From assembly GCF_003182195.1 (NCBI RefSeq), contig NZ_QGTM01000006.1, positions 1-64,000 of the forward strand: a stretch of 64,000 nucleotides of DNA, written 5' to 3'. Shown in pieces: positions 30,175 to 38,636 of this stretch (position 1 is its first letter; every line of letters starts with the position of its first letter). The stretch is from Halomonas sp. A11-A (GTDB taxonomy: Bacteria; Pseudomonadota; Gammaproteobacteria; Pseudomonadales; Halomonadaceae). Under the pieces are notes generated by a model. The model was not told the origin of the DNA and ran no database searches. It was given only the letters and a program-made list of their open reading frames with translations. The position numbers and the translations under genes were made by a program.

Positions 30175-30213
30175 TCACTCCACCTGTTCACTCCACCAGT
30201 TCACTCCACTTCA
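30175..30213. repeat. Three 13-bp direct repeats over the MFS stop codon
   Basis: TCACTCCACCTGT, TCACTCCACCAGT and TCACTCCACTTCA lie head to tail. On the minus strand each contains GTGGAGTGA, so the unit carrying the MFS stop codon has been copied twice further downstream. Confidence 0.7.
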
Positions 30214-31514
30214 GGCAGCCGGCTGGCGCTGGCCGCGGCGGCCAGCGCCATCAGCGCTAACACCACCATCAGCGCGGCGGTGCCGAGCCACTGGGCCAGC
30301 GCACCGATCAGGCCACCTACCGCCAGCATCAGCACCCCGGTGATGGTGTTGGAAAGTGCCACGTAGAGCGCGCGCCTGTCGCTGCCGGCCATGTCGACGA
30401 TATAGGTCTTGCGGCCCAGGCGCACCCCGGCGTGGATGATCACCAGCAGGGCATAGAGCAGCGCATAGGGCCAGACGGTCTGGCTCCAGGCGCCCGGCAG
30501 CCAGGCAATGGCGGCGGCCAGCAGGCAGCACACCGCGGCGCCCAGGCCCGCGTCGCGCATCACCCGGCGGCTGGAGGCGTCGGCGCGCTTGCCCCATACC
30601 GGGCTCGCCACCATGCCGGCGAGCCCCGAGACCACGATCAGCACGCCGAGGCCGCCGAGCTCCGTGCCGCTCTGCTGCTGGCCGAGCAGCGCCACATAGG
30701 GCAGCGCCAGGGCACTGGCCAGCAGCAGGGCGCGGGAGAGGTTGAAGTGCAGGAAGTCGCGGTCCTCGCGCAGCAGGCGCAGCCCCAGCCTGACGCTGTC
30801 CCAGGCGTTCTCGCCCCCCTCCACGGCGCCGGGGGCCTCCCTGATGCGCGCTGCACACAGGGCGTTGAGCGCCCAGCCCAGGGCCGCGATGCCCAGCAGC
30901 ACTGCGAGGGCCAGCTCGCCGGGGCGGTCCTCGAAGAGCATCAGCACGCCGCCGGCGGCCAGGGTCACTGCCCCCGCCACGCTGCCGCTCCAGCCCATCA
31001 GGGTGCCGCGGCGCTGCTTGCTGATGGTCTTGCCGAGCACGTCCTTGGTGGCCACCGAGGAGAGCCCCCGGGCGAGCGACAGCGCCACCAGCACGGCCAG
31101 CACCAGGCCGCCGCCGACGGCGCCTGCGCCGAACAGCGCCAGCAGGGCGAGCAGGGCGGCGGCAGCCGCCTGGAGCAGCCCGCCCACCACCCAGACCCAC
31201 TTGCGCTCGGGCCTTAAGCGAATGAACCCCGCCACGAAGAGCTGGGGCAGCAGGGCGCCGGCCTCACGGATCGGCACCAGCAGGCCAATCATCCACAGCG
31301 GCGCGCCGATCACCCCCATCAGCCAGGGCAGCACCAGTCGCGCGCTGGAAAGCTCGTCGGCCAGCTTGTTGCCGAGCGAGGCGGCCAGGTGCAGGAAGAA
31401 GTTGTGCGGCTGCTCGTCACAGGCCTCGTCCGGGATGTCCCGGCACATCCGGCTGTCCTCGTCGCCGGTCAGCCATTCGTAGAGGCGGGACTGGCTGATC
31501 TCGGGTGCGGCCAT
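30201..31514 (-). CDS. Major facilitator superfamily transporter
   Basis: The product (437 aa) is an inner-membrane protein with about 11-12 predicted helices (e.g. LVLPWLMGVIGAPLWMIGLLV and VWPYALLYALLVIIHAGV) after a hydrophilic N-terminus of about 40 residues. A QRRGTLMGWSGSVAG motif occurs in the central part, resembling the MFS loop motif. The ATG at 31514 has GAGGAG 6 nt upstream; the frame runs further but without a good start. It diverges from the EamA transporter with 106 bp between. No substrate can be assigned. Confidence 0.78.
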   Translation of the reverse strand: MAAPEISQSRLYEWLTGDEDSRMCRDIPDEACDEQPHNFFLHLAASLGNKLADELSSARLVLPWLMGVIGAPLWMIGLLVPIREAGALLPQLFVAGFIRLRPERKWVWVVGGLLQAAAAALLALLALFGAGAVGGGLVLAVLVALSLARGLSSVATKDVLGKTISKQRRGTLMGWSGSVAGAVTLAAGGVLMLFEDRPGELALAVLLGIAALGWALNALCAARIREAPGAVEGGENAWDSVRLGLRLLREDRDFLHFNLSRALLLASALALPYVALLGQQQSGTELGGLGVLIVVSGLAGMVASPVWGKRADASSRRVMRDAGLGAAVCCLLAAAIAWLPGAWSQTVWPYALLYALLVIIHAGVRLGRKTYIVDMAGSDRRALYVALSNTITGVLMLAVGGLIGALAQWLGTAALMVVLALMALAAAASASRLPEVE

Positions 31515-31620
31515 GGGGGCTCCTCGCTGGTAGGATGTTTCGCTCATATTGTCGCGACTGTGAGGACGCCGTGTCACCCGTTGGAATTCCCCGCCGCTTT
31601 CCTGCCCCGAGGTCACGCCC

Positions 31621-32517
31621 ATGACCCGCGACGGCCAGGCGATGCTTTACGGCCTCGGCGCCGTGGCGCTGTGGTCCACCGTGGCCACCGCCTTCAAGGT
31701 GGCGCTGGGCTACATGTCGCCCCTTGCGCTGATGTGGCTCGCCTCGCTGGTCTCCTGGGGGCTGATCGGCGTGCTGGTGGCGCGCCAGGGGCTCGCTGGC
31801 CAGGCGCTTCGCCACGGCTGGCGCACCGCCGCTTGGGCGGGGCTGATGAACCCGGTGGCCTACTACCTGCTGCTCTTCGGTGCCTACGACCGGTTGCCGG
31901 GCCAGGAGGCCATGGCGCTCAACTACACCTGGGCGCTGGCCATGGCGTTTCTCGCCGTGCCGCTGCTCGGCCAGCGGCTCACCCGTATGGACGTTGTGGC
32001 CGGGCTGATCGCCTACGCCGGGGTGTGGGTGATCGCCACCCGGGGGGCGGTGTTCGATGTGGCCTTCGCGGACCCTCTGGGGGTCGCCCTGGCGCTGGCC
32101 TCGACGCTGATCTGGGCGCTCTACTGGCTGCTCAATGCCCGAGATCATCGCCCGCCGCTGGTGGCCCAGTGGCAGAACTTCAGCATCGGGCTGCCGGTGC
32201 TCACGGCGCTGCTGCTGGCGGGGCCGGGCCTTGCGTGGCACGGCTGGCCGGGGCTCGCCGCCGGGGTCTACGTGGGGCTCTTCGAGATGGGCATCGCCTT
32301 CGTGCTCTGGCAACTGGCCGTGCACCGGGTGTCGCGCACGGCCAAGGTCTCCAACCTGATCTTCCTCTCGCCGCCGGTGTCGCTGCTGCTGCTCTTCCTG
32401 GTGGTGGGGGAGCCGATTCTTCCCTCCACCCTGGTCGGCCTCGTACTGATCCTAGGGGGCCTCGCGCTGCAGCAGTGGCAGAAGGCCCCGGCGCACGCGG
32501 TTCAGGAGAGCAGCTGA
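31621..32517 (+). CDS. EamA/DMT-family permease
   Basis: The product (298 aa) has ten membrane helices arranged as two EamA repeats (GLGAVALWSTVATAFKVAL at residue 11 and GVALALASTLIWALYWLLN near residue 155). The family exports or imports small metabolites across the inner membrane; the substrate is unknown. The ATG at 31621 follows CGAGGTCACGCCC. Its 3' end overlaps the convergent toxin gene by 16 bases. Confidence 0.85.
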   Translation: MTRDGQAMLYGLGAVALWSTVATAFKVALGYMSPLALMWLASLVSWGLIGVLVARQGLAGQALRHGWRTAAWAGLMNPVAYYLLLFGAYDRLPGQEAMALNYTWALAMAFLAVPLLGQRLTRMDVVAGLIAYAGVWVIATRGAVFDVAFADPLGVALALASTLIWALYWLLNARDHRPPLVAQWQNFSIGLPVLTALLLAGPGLAWHGWPGLAAGVYVGLFEMGIAFVLWQLAVHRVSRTAKVSNLIFLSPPVSLLLLFLVVGEPILPSTLVGLVLILGGLALQQWQKAPAHAVQESS

Positions 32518-32849
32518 TACTCGAAGAGCAGCTGCTTGAAGTCCTGGCGCTGGTGGCTGAAGAGGTAGATCGACACCTGGCCTTGTTCGGGCCAGTGTCG
32601 GTAGATGACGCGATAGCTGTCGACCAGCAGCTCACGGTAGTGGCTGATGCCGAGCTCCAGGGCCAGTCGGCAAACAGGATAGATCTGGGGATGAGTCGCG
32701 AGCCGCTCGATACTGGAGGTCACGAGATGGCGTGAAATCGTTTCGACACGGGGCAGCGGGAGTTCGAGCTTGTCCAGCAGGAAATTCTCGCAGGTGGCCA
32801 AGGAGAGTTCGGCCGTCGTTTCGAAGACCACGCTCTGCAGCGTGGTCAT
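32502..32849 (-). CDS. RelE/ParE-family toxin
   Basis: The product (115 aa) is a probable type II toxin. It has the family's C-terminal strand pattern around ELLVDSYRVIYRHWPEQGQVSIYLFSHQRQDF and the preceding helix with SSIERLATHPQIYP. Its start overlaps the antitoxin stop by four bases (ATGA), giving the standard antitoxin-first order. Whether it is a ribosome-dependent RNase (RelE) or a gyrase poison (ParE) cannot be told from sequence; the form is closer to ParE/RelE-like plasmid stabilisation proteins. Confidence 0.8.
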   Translation of the reverse strand: MTTLQSVVFETTAELSLATCENFLLDKLELPLPRVETISRHLVTSSIERLATHPQIYPVCRLALELGISHYRELLVDSYRVIYRHWPEQGQVSIYLFSHQRQDFKQLLFEYQLLS

Positions 32850-33109
32850 GATGATTCGCCACGGCGTGCCTCGTGCCTGGCTTCGAGTCGGGCCATGAAT
32901 TCATCGGCGCTCATGGTCTTGCCCTCCTCGCGGCTCTTCTCGCCCAGGCTCAACAGCTTGAGCAGGGCAATCGCCTGCTCGCGCCGCTCATGGGCGGCGT
33001 AGGACTCGACCACATAGGTGGGCTTGCCCTTCTGGGTGATGACCAGGGGTTCCTGAACATCGAGCGTCGCGGCATTCTGTTTCAGGTAGCTGATGGTTTC
33101 GGTGCGCAT
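32846..33109 (-). CDS. Phd/YefM-family antitoxin
   Basis: The product (87 aa) has the Phd/YefM N-terminal DNA-binding fold (SYLKQNAATLDVQEPLVITQ, residues 7-26, followed by KGKPTYVVESYAAH) and an acidic/basic C-terminal tail that should wrap the toxin. AAAGG precedes the ATG at 33109. Proteins of this type repress their own promoter; phased GTCC repeats just upstream (33136-33161) are the likely operator. It lies 42 bp downstream of tesA on the same strand. Confidence 0.82.
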   Translation of the reverse strand: MRTETISYLKQNAATLDVQEPLVITQKGKPTYVVESYAAHERREQAIALLKLLSLGEKSREEGKTMSADEFMARLEARHEARRGESS

Positions 33110-33135
33110 GGCCTTTTCCCGGCTGAGCTTGGATG

Positions 33136-33161
33136 GTCCAATTTTAGTCCATCAATGGTCC
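33136..33161. promoter_or_regulatory. Phased GTCC repeats, candidate antitoxin operator
   Basis: GTCC occurs at 33136, 33147 and 33158, exactly 11 bp apart, so all face one side of the helix. On the minus strand the stretch contains TAAAAT, a possible -10 element for the toxin-antitoxin operon. The repeats run into the last codons of tesA. Confidence 0.45.
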
Positions 33162-33844
33162 GTTTGCGAGCCGCTGGCCAGCGTTACGCCGTTCTCCTCC
33201 AGCAGCGTCTCGAGCTCCGGCCAGACATTGTCGAGGATGAGCGGCTGGGCCTCGGCGGTGGGGTGGATGCCGTCGCCCTGCATCAGCGTCTCGTCCAGCG
33301 CCACCCCCTCCAGCAGGAAGGGCACCAGCGGCAGGTCGAAGTCGTCGGCCAGGCGGTGGAAGACCCCGGTGAAGGCGTCCCGGTAGGCCTGCCCGTAGTT
33401 GGGCGGGATGTCGATGCCGAGCAGCAGCACCTCGGAGCCGGCCGCCAGGCTGGCCTCGACCATGCGGGTCATGTTGGCCTCGAACTGCCCCGGCGGCAGG
33501 CCGCGCAGGCCGTCGTTGCCGCCCAGTTCGAGCAGAACAATGTCGGGGCCATGCTGTCGGAGAAGCTCGGGCAGCCGGCTGGCGCCGCCGGCGCTGGTCT
33601 CGCCGCTGATGCTGGCGTTGACCACCCGCGCCTTTCCGTCGAGCCGCGCTTCCAGCAGACTGACCCAGCCCTCGTCGGCCTCGATGCCGTAGGCCGCGCT
33701 CAGGCTGTCGCCCATTACCAGCAGGGTGGGGCGTGCCTCGGCCGGGGCCGCGCCGGCTGCCAGCGTCAGGGTGATCGTCACGGGCAGGGCCAGCAGCCAG
33801 GCGGTCAATCGACGATACGCACAACCAGGGAATCCCTTCATCAT
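33152..33844 (-). CDS. tesA: Multifunctional acyl-CoA thioesterase I / lysophospholipase
   Basis: This 230-aa periplasmic SGNH hydrolase splits acyl-CoA, lysophospholipid and ester substrates. A signal peptide ends near AEA-RP (residue 37), followed by the nucleophile block VMGDSLSAAYG, the Gly and Asn blocks (ASISGETSAGG, LELGGNDGLRG) and the catalytic GDGIHPTAEAQ. GAGAGGT lies 7 nt before the ATG at 33844. The open frame reaching 35413 is a shadow of ybbA/ybbP. It diverges from ybbA as in E. coli, here with almost no space between the start codons. Confidence 0.93.
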   Translation of the reverse strand: MMKGFPGCAYRRLTAWLLALPVTITLTLAAGAAPAEARPTLLVMGDSLSAAYGIEADEGWVSLLEARLDGKARVVNASISGETSAGGASRLPELLRQHGPDIVLLELGGNDGLRGLPPGQFEANMTRMVEASLAAGSEVLLLGIDIPPNYGQAYRDAFTGVFHRLADDFDLPLVPFLLEGVALDETLMQGDGIHPTAEAQPLILDNVWPELETLLEENGVTLASGSQTDH

Positions 33845-33860
33845 GAACGATACCTCTCGC

Positions 33861-34559
33861 ATGGACATGGCACCGATTCTACACGCCGAGCACCTGGCCA
33901 AGCAGGTGAGGAGCGGCGACCGGCAGCTCACCATTCTGAGTGACCTAGCCCTCTCGGTGTTCCCCGGCGAGACGGTGGCGATCCTCGGCCAGAGCGGCGC
34001 GGGCAAGTCGACCCTGCTGGGCCTGCTGGCCGGGCTCGACCTGCCCACCGGCGGAACGCTGTCGATGTTCGGGCAGTCCCTCGCTGCGCTGGACGAGGAT
34101 GGCCGCGCCCGGCTGCGCGCCGGCCGGGTGGGGTTCGTGTTCCAGAACTTCCAGCTGCTGCCGACCCTCACCGCGCTTGAGAACGTGATGCTGCCGCTGG
34201 AGCTCTCGCCACGGCCCGGTACCGAGGCCCGCGCCCGGGAGTGGCTCGAGCGGGTGGGCCTGGGCGAGCGTCTCGACCACCTGCCCAAGCAGCTCTCCGG
34301 CGGCGAGCAGCAGCGGGTCGCCCTGGCCCGGGCCTTCGTCACCGGCGCCGAGCTGGTGTTCGCCGACGAGCCCACCGGCAACCTCGACCCGGACACCGGC
34401 GAGCGCATCATCGAGACCCTCTTTTCGCTCAACCGCGAGGCCGGCACCACCCTGGTGCTGGTCACCCACGACCACGCCCTGGCGCGGCGCTGCGACCGCT
34501 GCCTGCGCCTGGACCACGGCCGCCTGGAGACCCTGCGCCTCGACGAGGTGAGCGCATGA
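33861..34559 (+). CDS. ybbA: ABC transporter ATP-binding protein YbbA
   Basis: The product (about 232 aa) is an MacB/LolD-type ATPase with Walker A LGQSGAGKSTLL, Q-loop VFQNFQLLPTLTALENV, signature LSGGEQQRVALARAF and Walker B VFADEPTGNLD. It works with the FtsX-type permease that follows with a four-base overlap. Starts at 33843, 33861 and 33867 are possible; none has a clear ribosome-binding site, and 33843 shares CATG with the tesA start. In other bacteria the pair lies next to tesA and its substrate is not established. Confidence 0.9.
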   Translation: MDMAPILHAEHLAKQVRSGDRQLTILSDLALSVFPGETVAILGQSGAGKSTLLGLLAGLDLPTGGTLSMFGQSLAALDEDGRARLRAGRVGFVFQNFQLLPTLTALENVMLPLELSPRPGTEARAREWLERVGLGERLDHLPKQLSGGEQQRVALARAFVTGAELVFADEPTGNLDPDTGERIIETLFSLNREAGTTLVLVTHDHALARRCDRCLRLDHGRLETLRLDEVSA

Positions 34560-37144
34560 GCCTGACCGCCCTGCGCCTGGCGCGCTTCTCGGCCCGGGGG
34601 CTGGCCCGCGACCTGCGGGCCGCCGACGTGCGCGCGCTGTTCGTCGCCCTGGCCCTGGCGGTGGCCGCCTCCACCATGATCGGCTTCTTCCTCGACCGCC
34701 TGGACCGCGGCCTGGAGCGCCAGGCCAGCCAGCTGCTGGGCGGCGATCTGGTGCTGGAGCAGGGCCGCCCCTTCGGCAGCGAGCTGCGCCAGACCCTGGA
34801 GGAGGCCGGGCTGGTGCTCGCCGACCAGGTGGGCATGGTCTCCATGGTCAGCTTCGGGGACGCCTTCCAGCCCGCCAGCCTCAAGGTGGTGGACCAGCGC
34901 TACCCGCTCTATGGCGGGGTCCACGTGGACCTGGGCGAGGGCACCGAGGTGGTGGCCCGGGGCCCGGCCCCGGGGGAGGCGTGGCTGGCGCCGCGCCTGG
35001 CGCTGCTGCTCGAGGCCGAGATCGGCGACCGCGTGCAGGTGGGCAAGACCGAGCTCACCGTAGCGGGGCTGGTCGAGCGCGAGCCCGACCAGTCCGGCGG
35101 CTTCGCCAACTTCAACCCGCGGCTGATGATGCACGCGGCGGATCTCGCCGCCTCCAACCTGGTGCAGGACGGCTCGCGGGTCTCCTTTGAACTGCTCGCC
35201 GCCGGGCCGCCAGATATCATCGACGACCTGGCGCCGCTGCTGACCCAGCTGCGACGCGACGGGGTCGAGGTGCGCGACGTGCGCCGCGACCGCCCCCAGC
35301 TCGGCAACGCCCTGGAGCGCGCCGAGCGCTACCTGAGCCTCGCCGGACTTGCCGCCGTGCTGCTGGCTGGGGTGGCGGTGGCCATGGCCACCCGCCGCTA
35401 CGTGGATCGCCACCTGGATACCGCGGCGCTGATGCGCTGCTTCGGCGCCACCCAGGGAGAGCTGACGCGGCTCTTCAGCCTGCAGCTGCTGTGGCTGGCG
35501 CTGGCCGCCTCGGCGCTGGGCGCACTGCTGGGGCTGGCCGGTCAGGCCGGGCTGTTGGCCCTGCTCACCGCCTTCCTGCCCATGGAGCTGCCGCCCCCCG
35601 GGGCGCTGCCGCTATGGCTCGGCGTGCTCACCGCCTTAGCCGTGCTGGTGGGTTTCGCCGGCCCGACCCTGCTGAGGCTCAAGAAGGTCAGCGCGCTCAA
35701 GGTGCTGCGCCGCGAGCTCGACCCGCTGCCCGCCGCGGCCTGGCTGGTGGTGGCGGTGGCCAGCGCCGTGTTCGGGGCGCTGCTGTGGCTCTATTCCGGG
35801 GACCTCGGCCTCTCGGTGGGGCTGCTGCTGGGCGGCCTGGTCATGCTGGTGGTGCTGTGGGGGCTCGGGTCGCTGCTGCTCGCGGGGGTGCTGCGCCTGG
35901 CGGCGCGGCTGCCCCAAGGCGAGGGCGAGGGCGAGGCGGGGCTGAGCCAGGCGCTGCGCCTGGGGGGCGCCCAGCTGGCGCGGCGGCGCACGGCGAGCCT
36001 CGGCCAGCTGCTGGCCTTCTCGGTCACCTTCTTCGCCATGGCGATGATCGCCCTGGTGCGCGGTGACCTGCTCACCACCTGGGAGACCCAGCTGCCGGAG
36101 GACACCCCCAACTACTTCGCCATCAACATCCAGCCCCACGAGCGCGAGGACTTCGAGACGGCGCTCGGCGGCGCCGCCGATGCGCGCAGCGCCCTCTATC
36201 CCATGGTGCGCGGGCGCATCACCGCCATCAACGACCGGCCGCCCCGGGAGGCGGTGCCGGCGGACGCCCGCGGCGACAACACCCTGCGCCGCGAGCTCAA
36301 CCTGACCTGGCGCGAGACCCTGCCGGAGGGCAACCGCCTGGTGGCGGGGCAGTGGTTCGATGCCCTGGAGGGCGCCGAGCCCGGCGGCTGGCTGGGGGAG
36401 GTGGCCGCCGAGCCCGCGGTGATCCGGGTGCCGATCTCCGTGGAGGATGGCCTGGTCGAGCGCTTCGGGCTGGCGCTCGGCGACACCCTGACCTTCACGA
36501 TCGGCGGCGAGGAGATCGTCGGCGAGATCGCGAGCCTGCGCGACCTGGACTGGGACAGCTTCCGGCCCAACTTCTTCGTGATCTTCCCGCCCGGAGTGCT
36601 GGAGCGCTTCGGCCACAGCTACATCACCGCCTTCCACCTGGATGCCGGCGAGACCACCACCCTGCGTGAGCTGGTGCGCGCCTTCCCCGGGGTCTCGCTG
36701 CTCAACGTGGATGCCATCCTCGGCCAGGTGCGCGATCTGCTGACCCAGGTGACCCGCGCCGTGGAGCTGGTGCTGGTGTTCGTGCTGCTGGCCGGGGTCA
36801 GCGTGCTCTACGCCGCCCTCACCGCCAGTCGCCCGGTGCGCGCCCACGAGAGCGGCCTGCTGCGGGTGTTCGGCGCCGGCAACCGCATGCTCTCCCGGGT
36901 GCAGGGGGCGGAGTTCGCCATCCTGGGGCTGGCCAGCGGCCTGATGGGGGCGCTGCTGGCGGAGCTTACCACCGCCGCCATCTACCTGGCCTGGTTCGAT
37001 CTGACGCCGCGCCTGCACGGCTGGCTGTGGCTGGCGCTGCCGCTGGGCGGGGCGCTGTTGATCGGTGCCATCGGCCACCTGCTCTCCCGGGACCTGCGTC
37101 GCCAGGCCCCGGCGGCGAGCCTCGGCCTGCTGGGCGAGACCTGA
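34556..37144 (+). CDS. ybbP: ABC transporter permease YbbP, FtsX/MacB-like
   Basis: The product (862 aa) is a large inner-membrane permease. A first helix near residues 28-46 is followed by a periplasmic domain (about 50-260), a central block of helices (about 265-490, e.g. LSLAGLAAVLLAGVAVAMA), a second large periplasmic domain and a C-terminal FtsX block (VELVLVFVLLAGVSVLYAAL and AIYLAWFDLTPRLHGWLWLALPL). Length and layout fit YbbP. ATGA overlap with ybbA indicates coupling. Its role, perhaps export of lipids or lipoproteins, is inferred from family. Confidence 0.9.
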   Translation: MSLTALRLARFSARGLARDLRAADVRALFVALALAVAASTMIGFFLDRLDRGLERQASQLLGGDLVLEQGRPFGSELRQTLEEAGLVLADQVGMVSMVSFGDAFQPASLKVVDQRYPLYGGVHVDLGEGTEVVARGPAPGEAWLAPRLALLLEAEIGDRVQVGKTELTVAGLVEREPDQSGGFANFNPRLMMHAADLAASNLVQDGSRVSFELLAAGPPDIIDDLAPLLTQLRRDGVEVRDVRRDRPQLGNALERAERYLSLAGLAAVLLAGVAVAMATRRYVDRHLDTAALMRCFGATQGELTRLFSLQLLWLALAASALGALLGLAGQAGLLALLTAFLPMELPPPGALPLWLGVLTALAVLVGFAGPTLLRLKKVSALKVLRRELDPLPAAAWLVVAVASAVFGALLWLYSGDLGLSVGLLLGGLVMLVVLWGLGSLLLAGVLRLAARLPQGEGEGEAGLSQALRLGGAQLARRRTASLGQLLAFSVTFFAMAMIALVRGDLLTTWETQLPEDTPNYFAINIQPHEREDFETALGGAADARSALYPMVRGRITAINDRPPREAVPADARGDNTLRRELNLTWRETLPEGNRLVAGQWFDALEGAEPGGWLGEVAAEPAVIRVPISVEDGLVERFGLALGDTLTFTIGGEEIVGEIASLRDLDWDSFRPNFFVIFPPGVLERFGHSYITAFHLDAGETTTLRELVRAFPGVSLLNVDAILGQVRDLLTQVTRAVELVLVFVLLAGVSVLYAALTASRPVRAHESGLLRVFGAGNRMLSRVQGAEFAILGLASGLMGALLAELTTAAIYLAWFDLTPRLHGWLWLALPLGGALLIGAIGHLLSRDLRRQAPAASLGLLGET

Positions 37145-37154
37145 GGGGAAGCGC

Positions 37155-38582
37155 ATGAACACCGACACCCTGCGCTACCGGCTGCTGGACGCCCAGCTCG
37201 CCCTGGCCCGGGAGAAGCAGCGCGCGGTGATCCTGCTGCTCACCGGCCATGCGGTGACCCACAAGGGCGAGGTGGTCAACCGCCTCAACCACTGGCTGGA
37301 GAACCGCCACACCGAGGTCCACGCCCTGGGGCCGAGCAGCGAGGAGCAGGCGCGCCCCTACTGGTGGCGCTACTGGCGGCGGGTGCCCGATCGCGGCCGC
37401 ATCGGCATCTTCATCCATGGCTGGTACGGCGATGCGCTCTTCGCCCGGGCCGAGCGCCGGCTCTCTCCCGGGGCCTTCCAGGACCGCCTGGCGGAGATCC
37501 GCGCCTTCGAGGCGGAGCTCGCCGCCGAGGGGGTGGTACTGCTCAAGCTGTGGACCGACATCGGCCGCCGCGAGCAGCGCCGCCACCTGACCGACCTGCA
37601 GCAGGACCCGGCCCGGGCCTGGCAGGTCGGGGTGAGCGAGTGGCAGCGCCATGGCCAGCATGCGGTCATCGAGGCCATCGGGCGGACGCTGCGCGATGAC
37701 ACCGAGGCGCCCCACGCCCCCTGGCAGCGGCTGCCCTTCCATGACCCGGCAGAGCAGCTCACCCGGGTCGGCCGTGCCCTGCTGGCGGCCCTGGAAGCGC
37801 CCCCCGAACCGCCGGCGGCGACCCTCGCCAGGCGGCCGGCAGAATCGCCCGGCACCCCTTCGCTGGGGCGCGCCAGCGCTGCGGTGGCCGAGCGTCTCGA
37901 CAAGGTCGCCTACCGCGAGCGGCTGGCCAACGGTCAGGCCCGCCTGGCCGCCAATGCCCGGGAGGTCGCCCGTCGGCGCATCCCGGTGGTGATCGCCTTC
38001 GAGGGCCACGACGCGGCGGGGAAGGGCGGCAGCATCCACCGGGTCACCGCGGCGCTGGATGCCCGCCAGTACCGGGTCCATCGCATCGGCGCCCCCAGCG
38101 ACGAGGAGCTGGCGCTGCCCTGGGGCTGGCGCTTCTGGCGCCGCCTGCCCGCCGACGGGCGCATCGCCATCTTCGATCGCAGCTGGTACGGGCGGGTGCT
38201 GGTGGAGCGGGTCGAGGGGCTGGCCAGCGAGGCCCAGTGGCGGCGCGGCTATGGCGAGATCCACCACTTCGAGCAGCAGCTGCTGGCCCACGGCGGGGTG
38301 CTGATCAAGCTGTTCCTCGCCATCGACAAGGACGAGCAGCTCAGGCGCTTCGAGGCTCGGGCCGCCACTCCCCACAAGCGCCACAAGCTGACCGACGAGG
38401 ACTGGCGCAACCGCGAGCGCTGGGACGACTACCAGGCCGCCATCGACGAGATGTTCGCCCGCACCCACGTCCCCGGCGCCGAGTGGTCGCTGGTCGCCTG
38501 CGACGACAAGCGTCGTGCCCGGCTGGCGGTGCTGGAGCAGGTCAACGAGCGGCTCGAGGCGCGCCTCGCCTCGGCCGTCTGA
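37155..38582 (+). CDS. pap: Polyphosphate:AMP phosphotransferase (two-domain PPK2)
   Basis: The product (475 aa) is a fused two-domain PPK2 protein that makes ADP from AMP and polyphosphate. The second domain holds an intact Walker A (FEGHDAAGKGGSIHR), the DRSWYGRVLVERVEG block and DWRNRERWDDY. In the first domain the corresponding loop is altered (LTGHAVTHKGEVVNRLNHW) but HGWYGDALFARAER is recognisable, so it may serve a structural or regulatory role, as in class II Pap of Acinetobacter and Pseudomonas. The ATG at 37155 follows GGGGAAGCGC, 10 bp after ybbP. Confidence 0.9.
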   Translation: MNTDTLRYRLLDAQLALAREKQRAVILLLTGHAVTHKGEVVNRLNHWLENRHTEVHALGPSSEEQARPYWWRYWRRVPDRGRIGIFIHGWYGDALFARAERRLSPGAFQDRLAEIRAFEAELAAEGVVLLKLWTDIGRREQRRHLTDLQQDPARAWQVGVSEWQRHGQHAVIEAIGRTLRDDTEAPHAPWQRLPFHDPAEQLTRVGRALLAALEAPPEPPAATLARRPAESPGTPSLGRASAAVAERLDKVAYRERLANGQARLAANAREVARRRIPVVIAFEGHDAAGKGGSIHRVTAALDARQYRVHRIGAPSDEELALPWGWRFWRRLPADGRIAIFDRSWYGRVLVERVEGLASEAQWRRGYGEIHHFEQQLLAHGGVLIKLFLAIDKDEQLRRFEARAATPHKRHKLTDEDWRNRERWDDYQAAIDEMFARTHVPGAEWSLVACDDKRRARLAVLEQVNERLEARLASAV

Positions 38583-38636
38583 GCTAGGCTCACTGGCAGA
38601 GCCTCCCTTTCCTATCGATCACACAGGAGGTGATCC

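Noticed and set aside
33845..35413. Long minus-strand extension of tesA (frame open to 35413)
   Set aside because: It is antisense to ybbA/ybbP; tesA has its own signal peptide and ribosome-binding site at 33844-33858.
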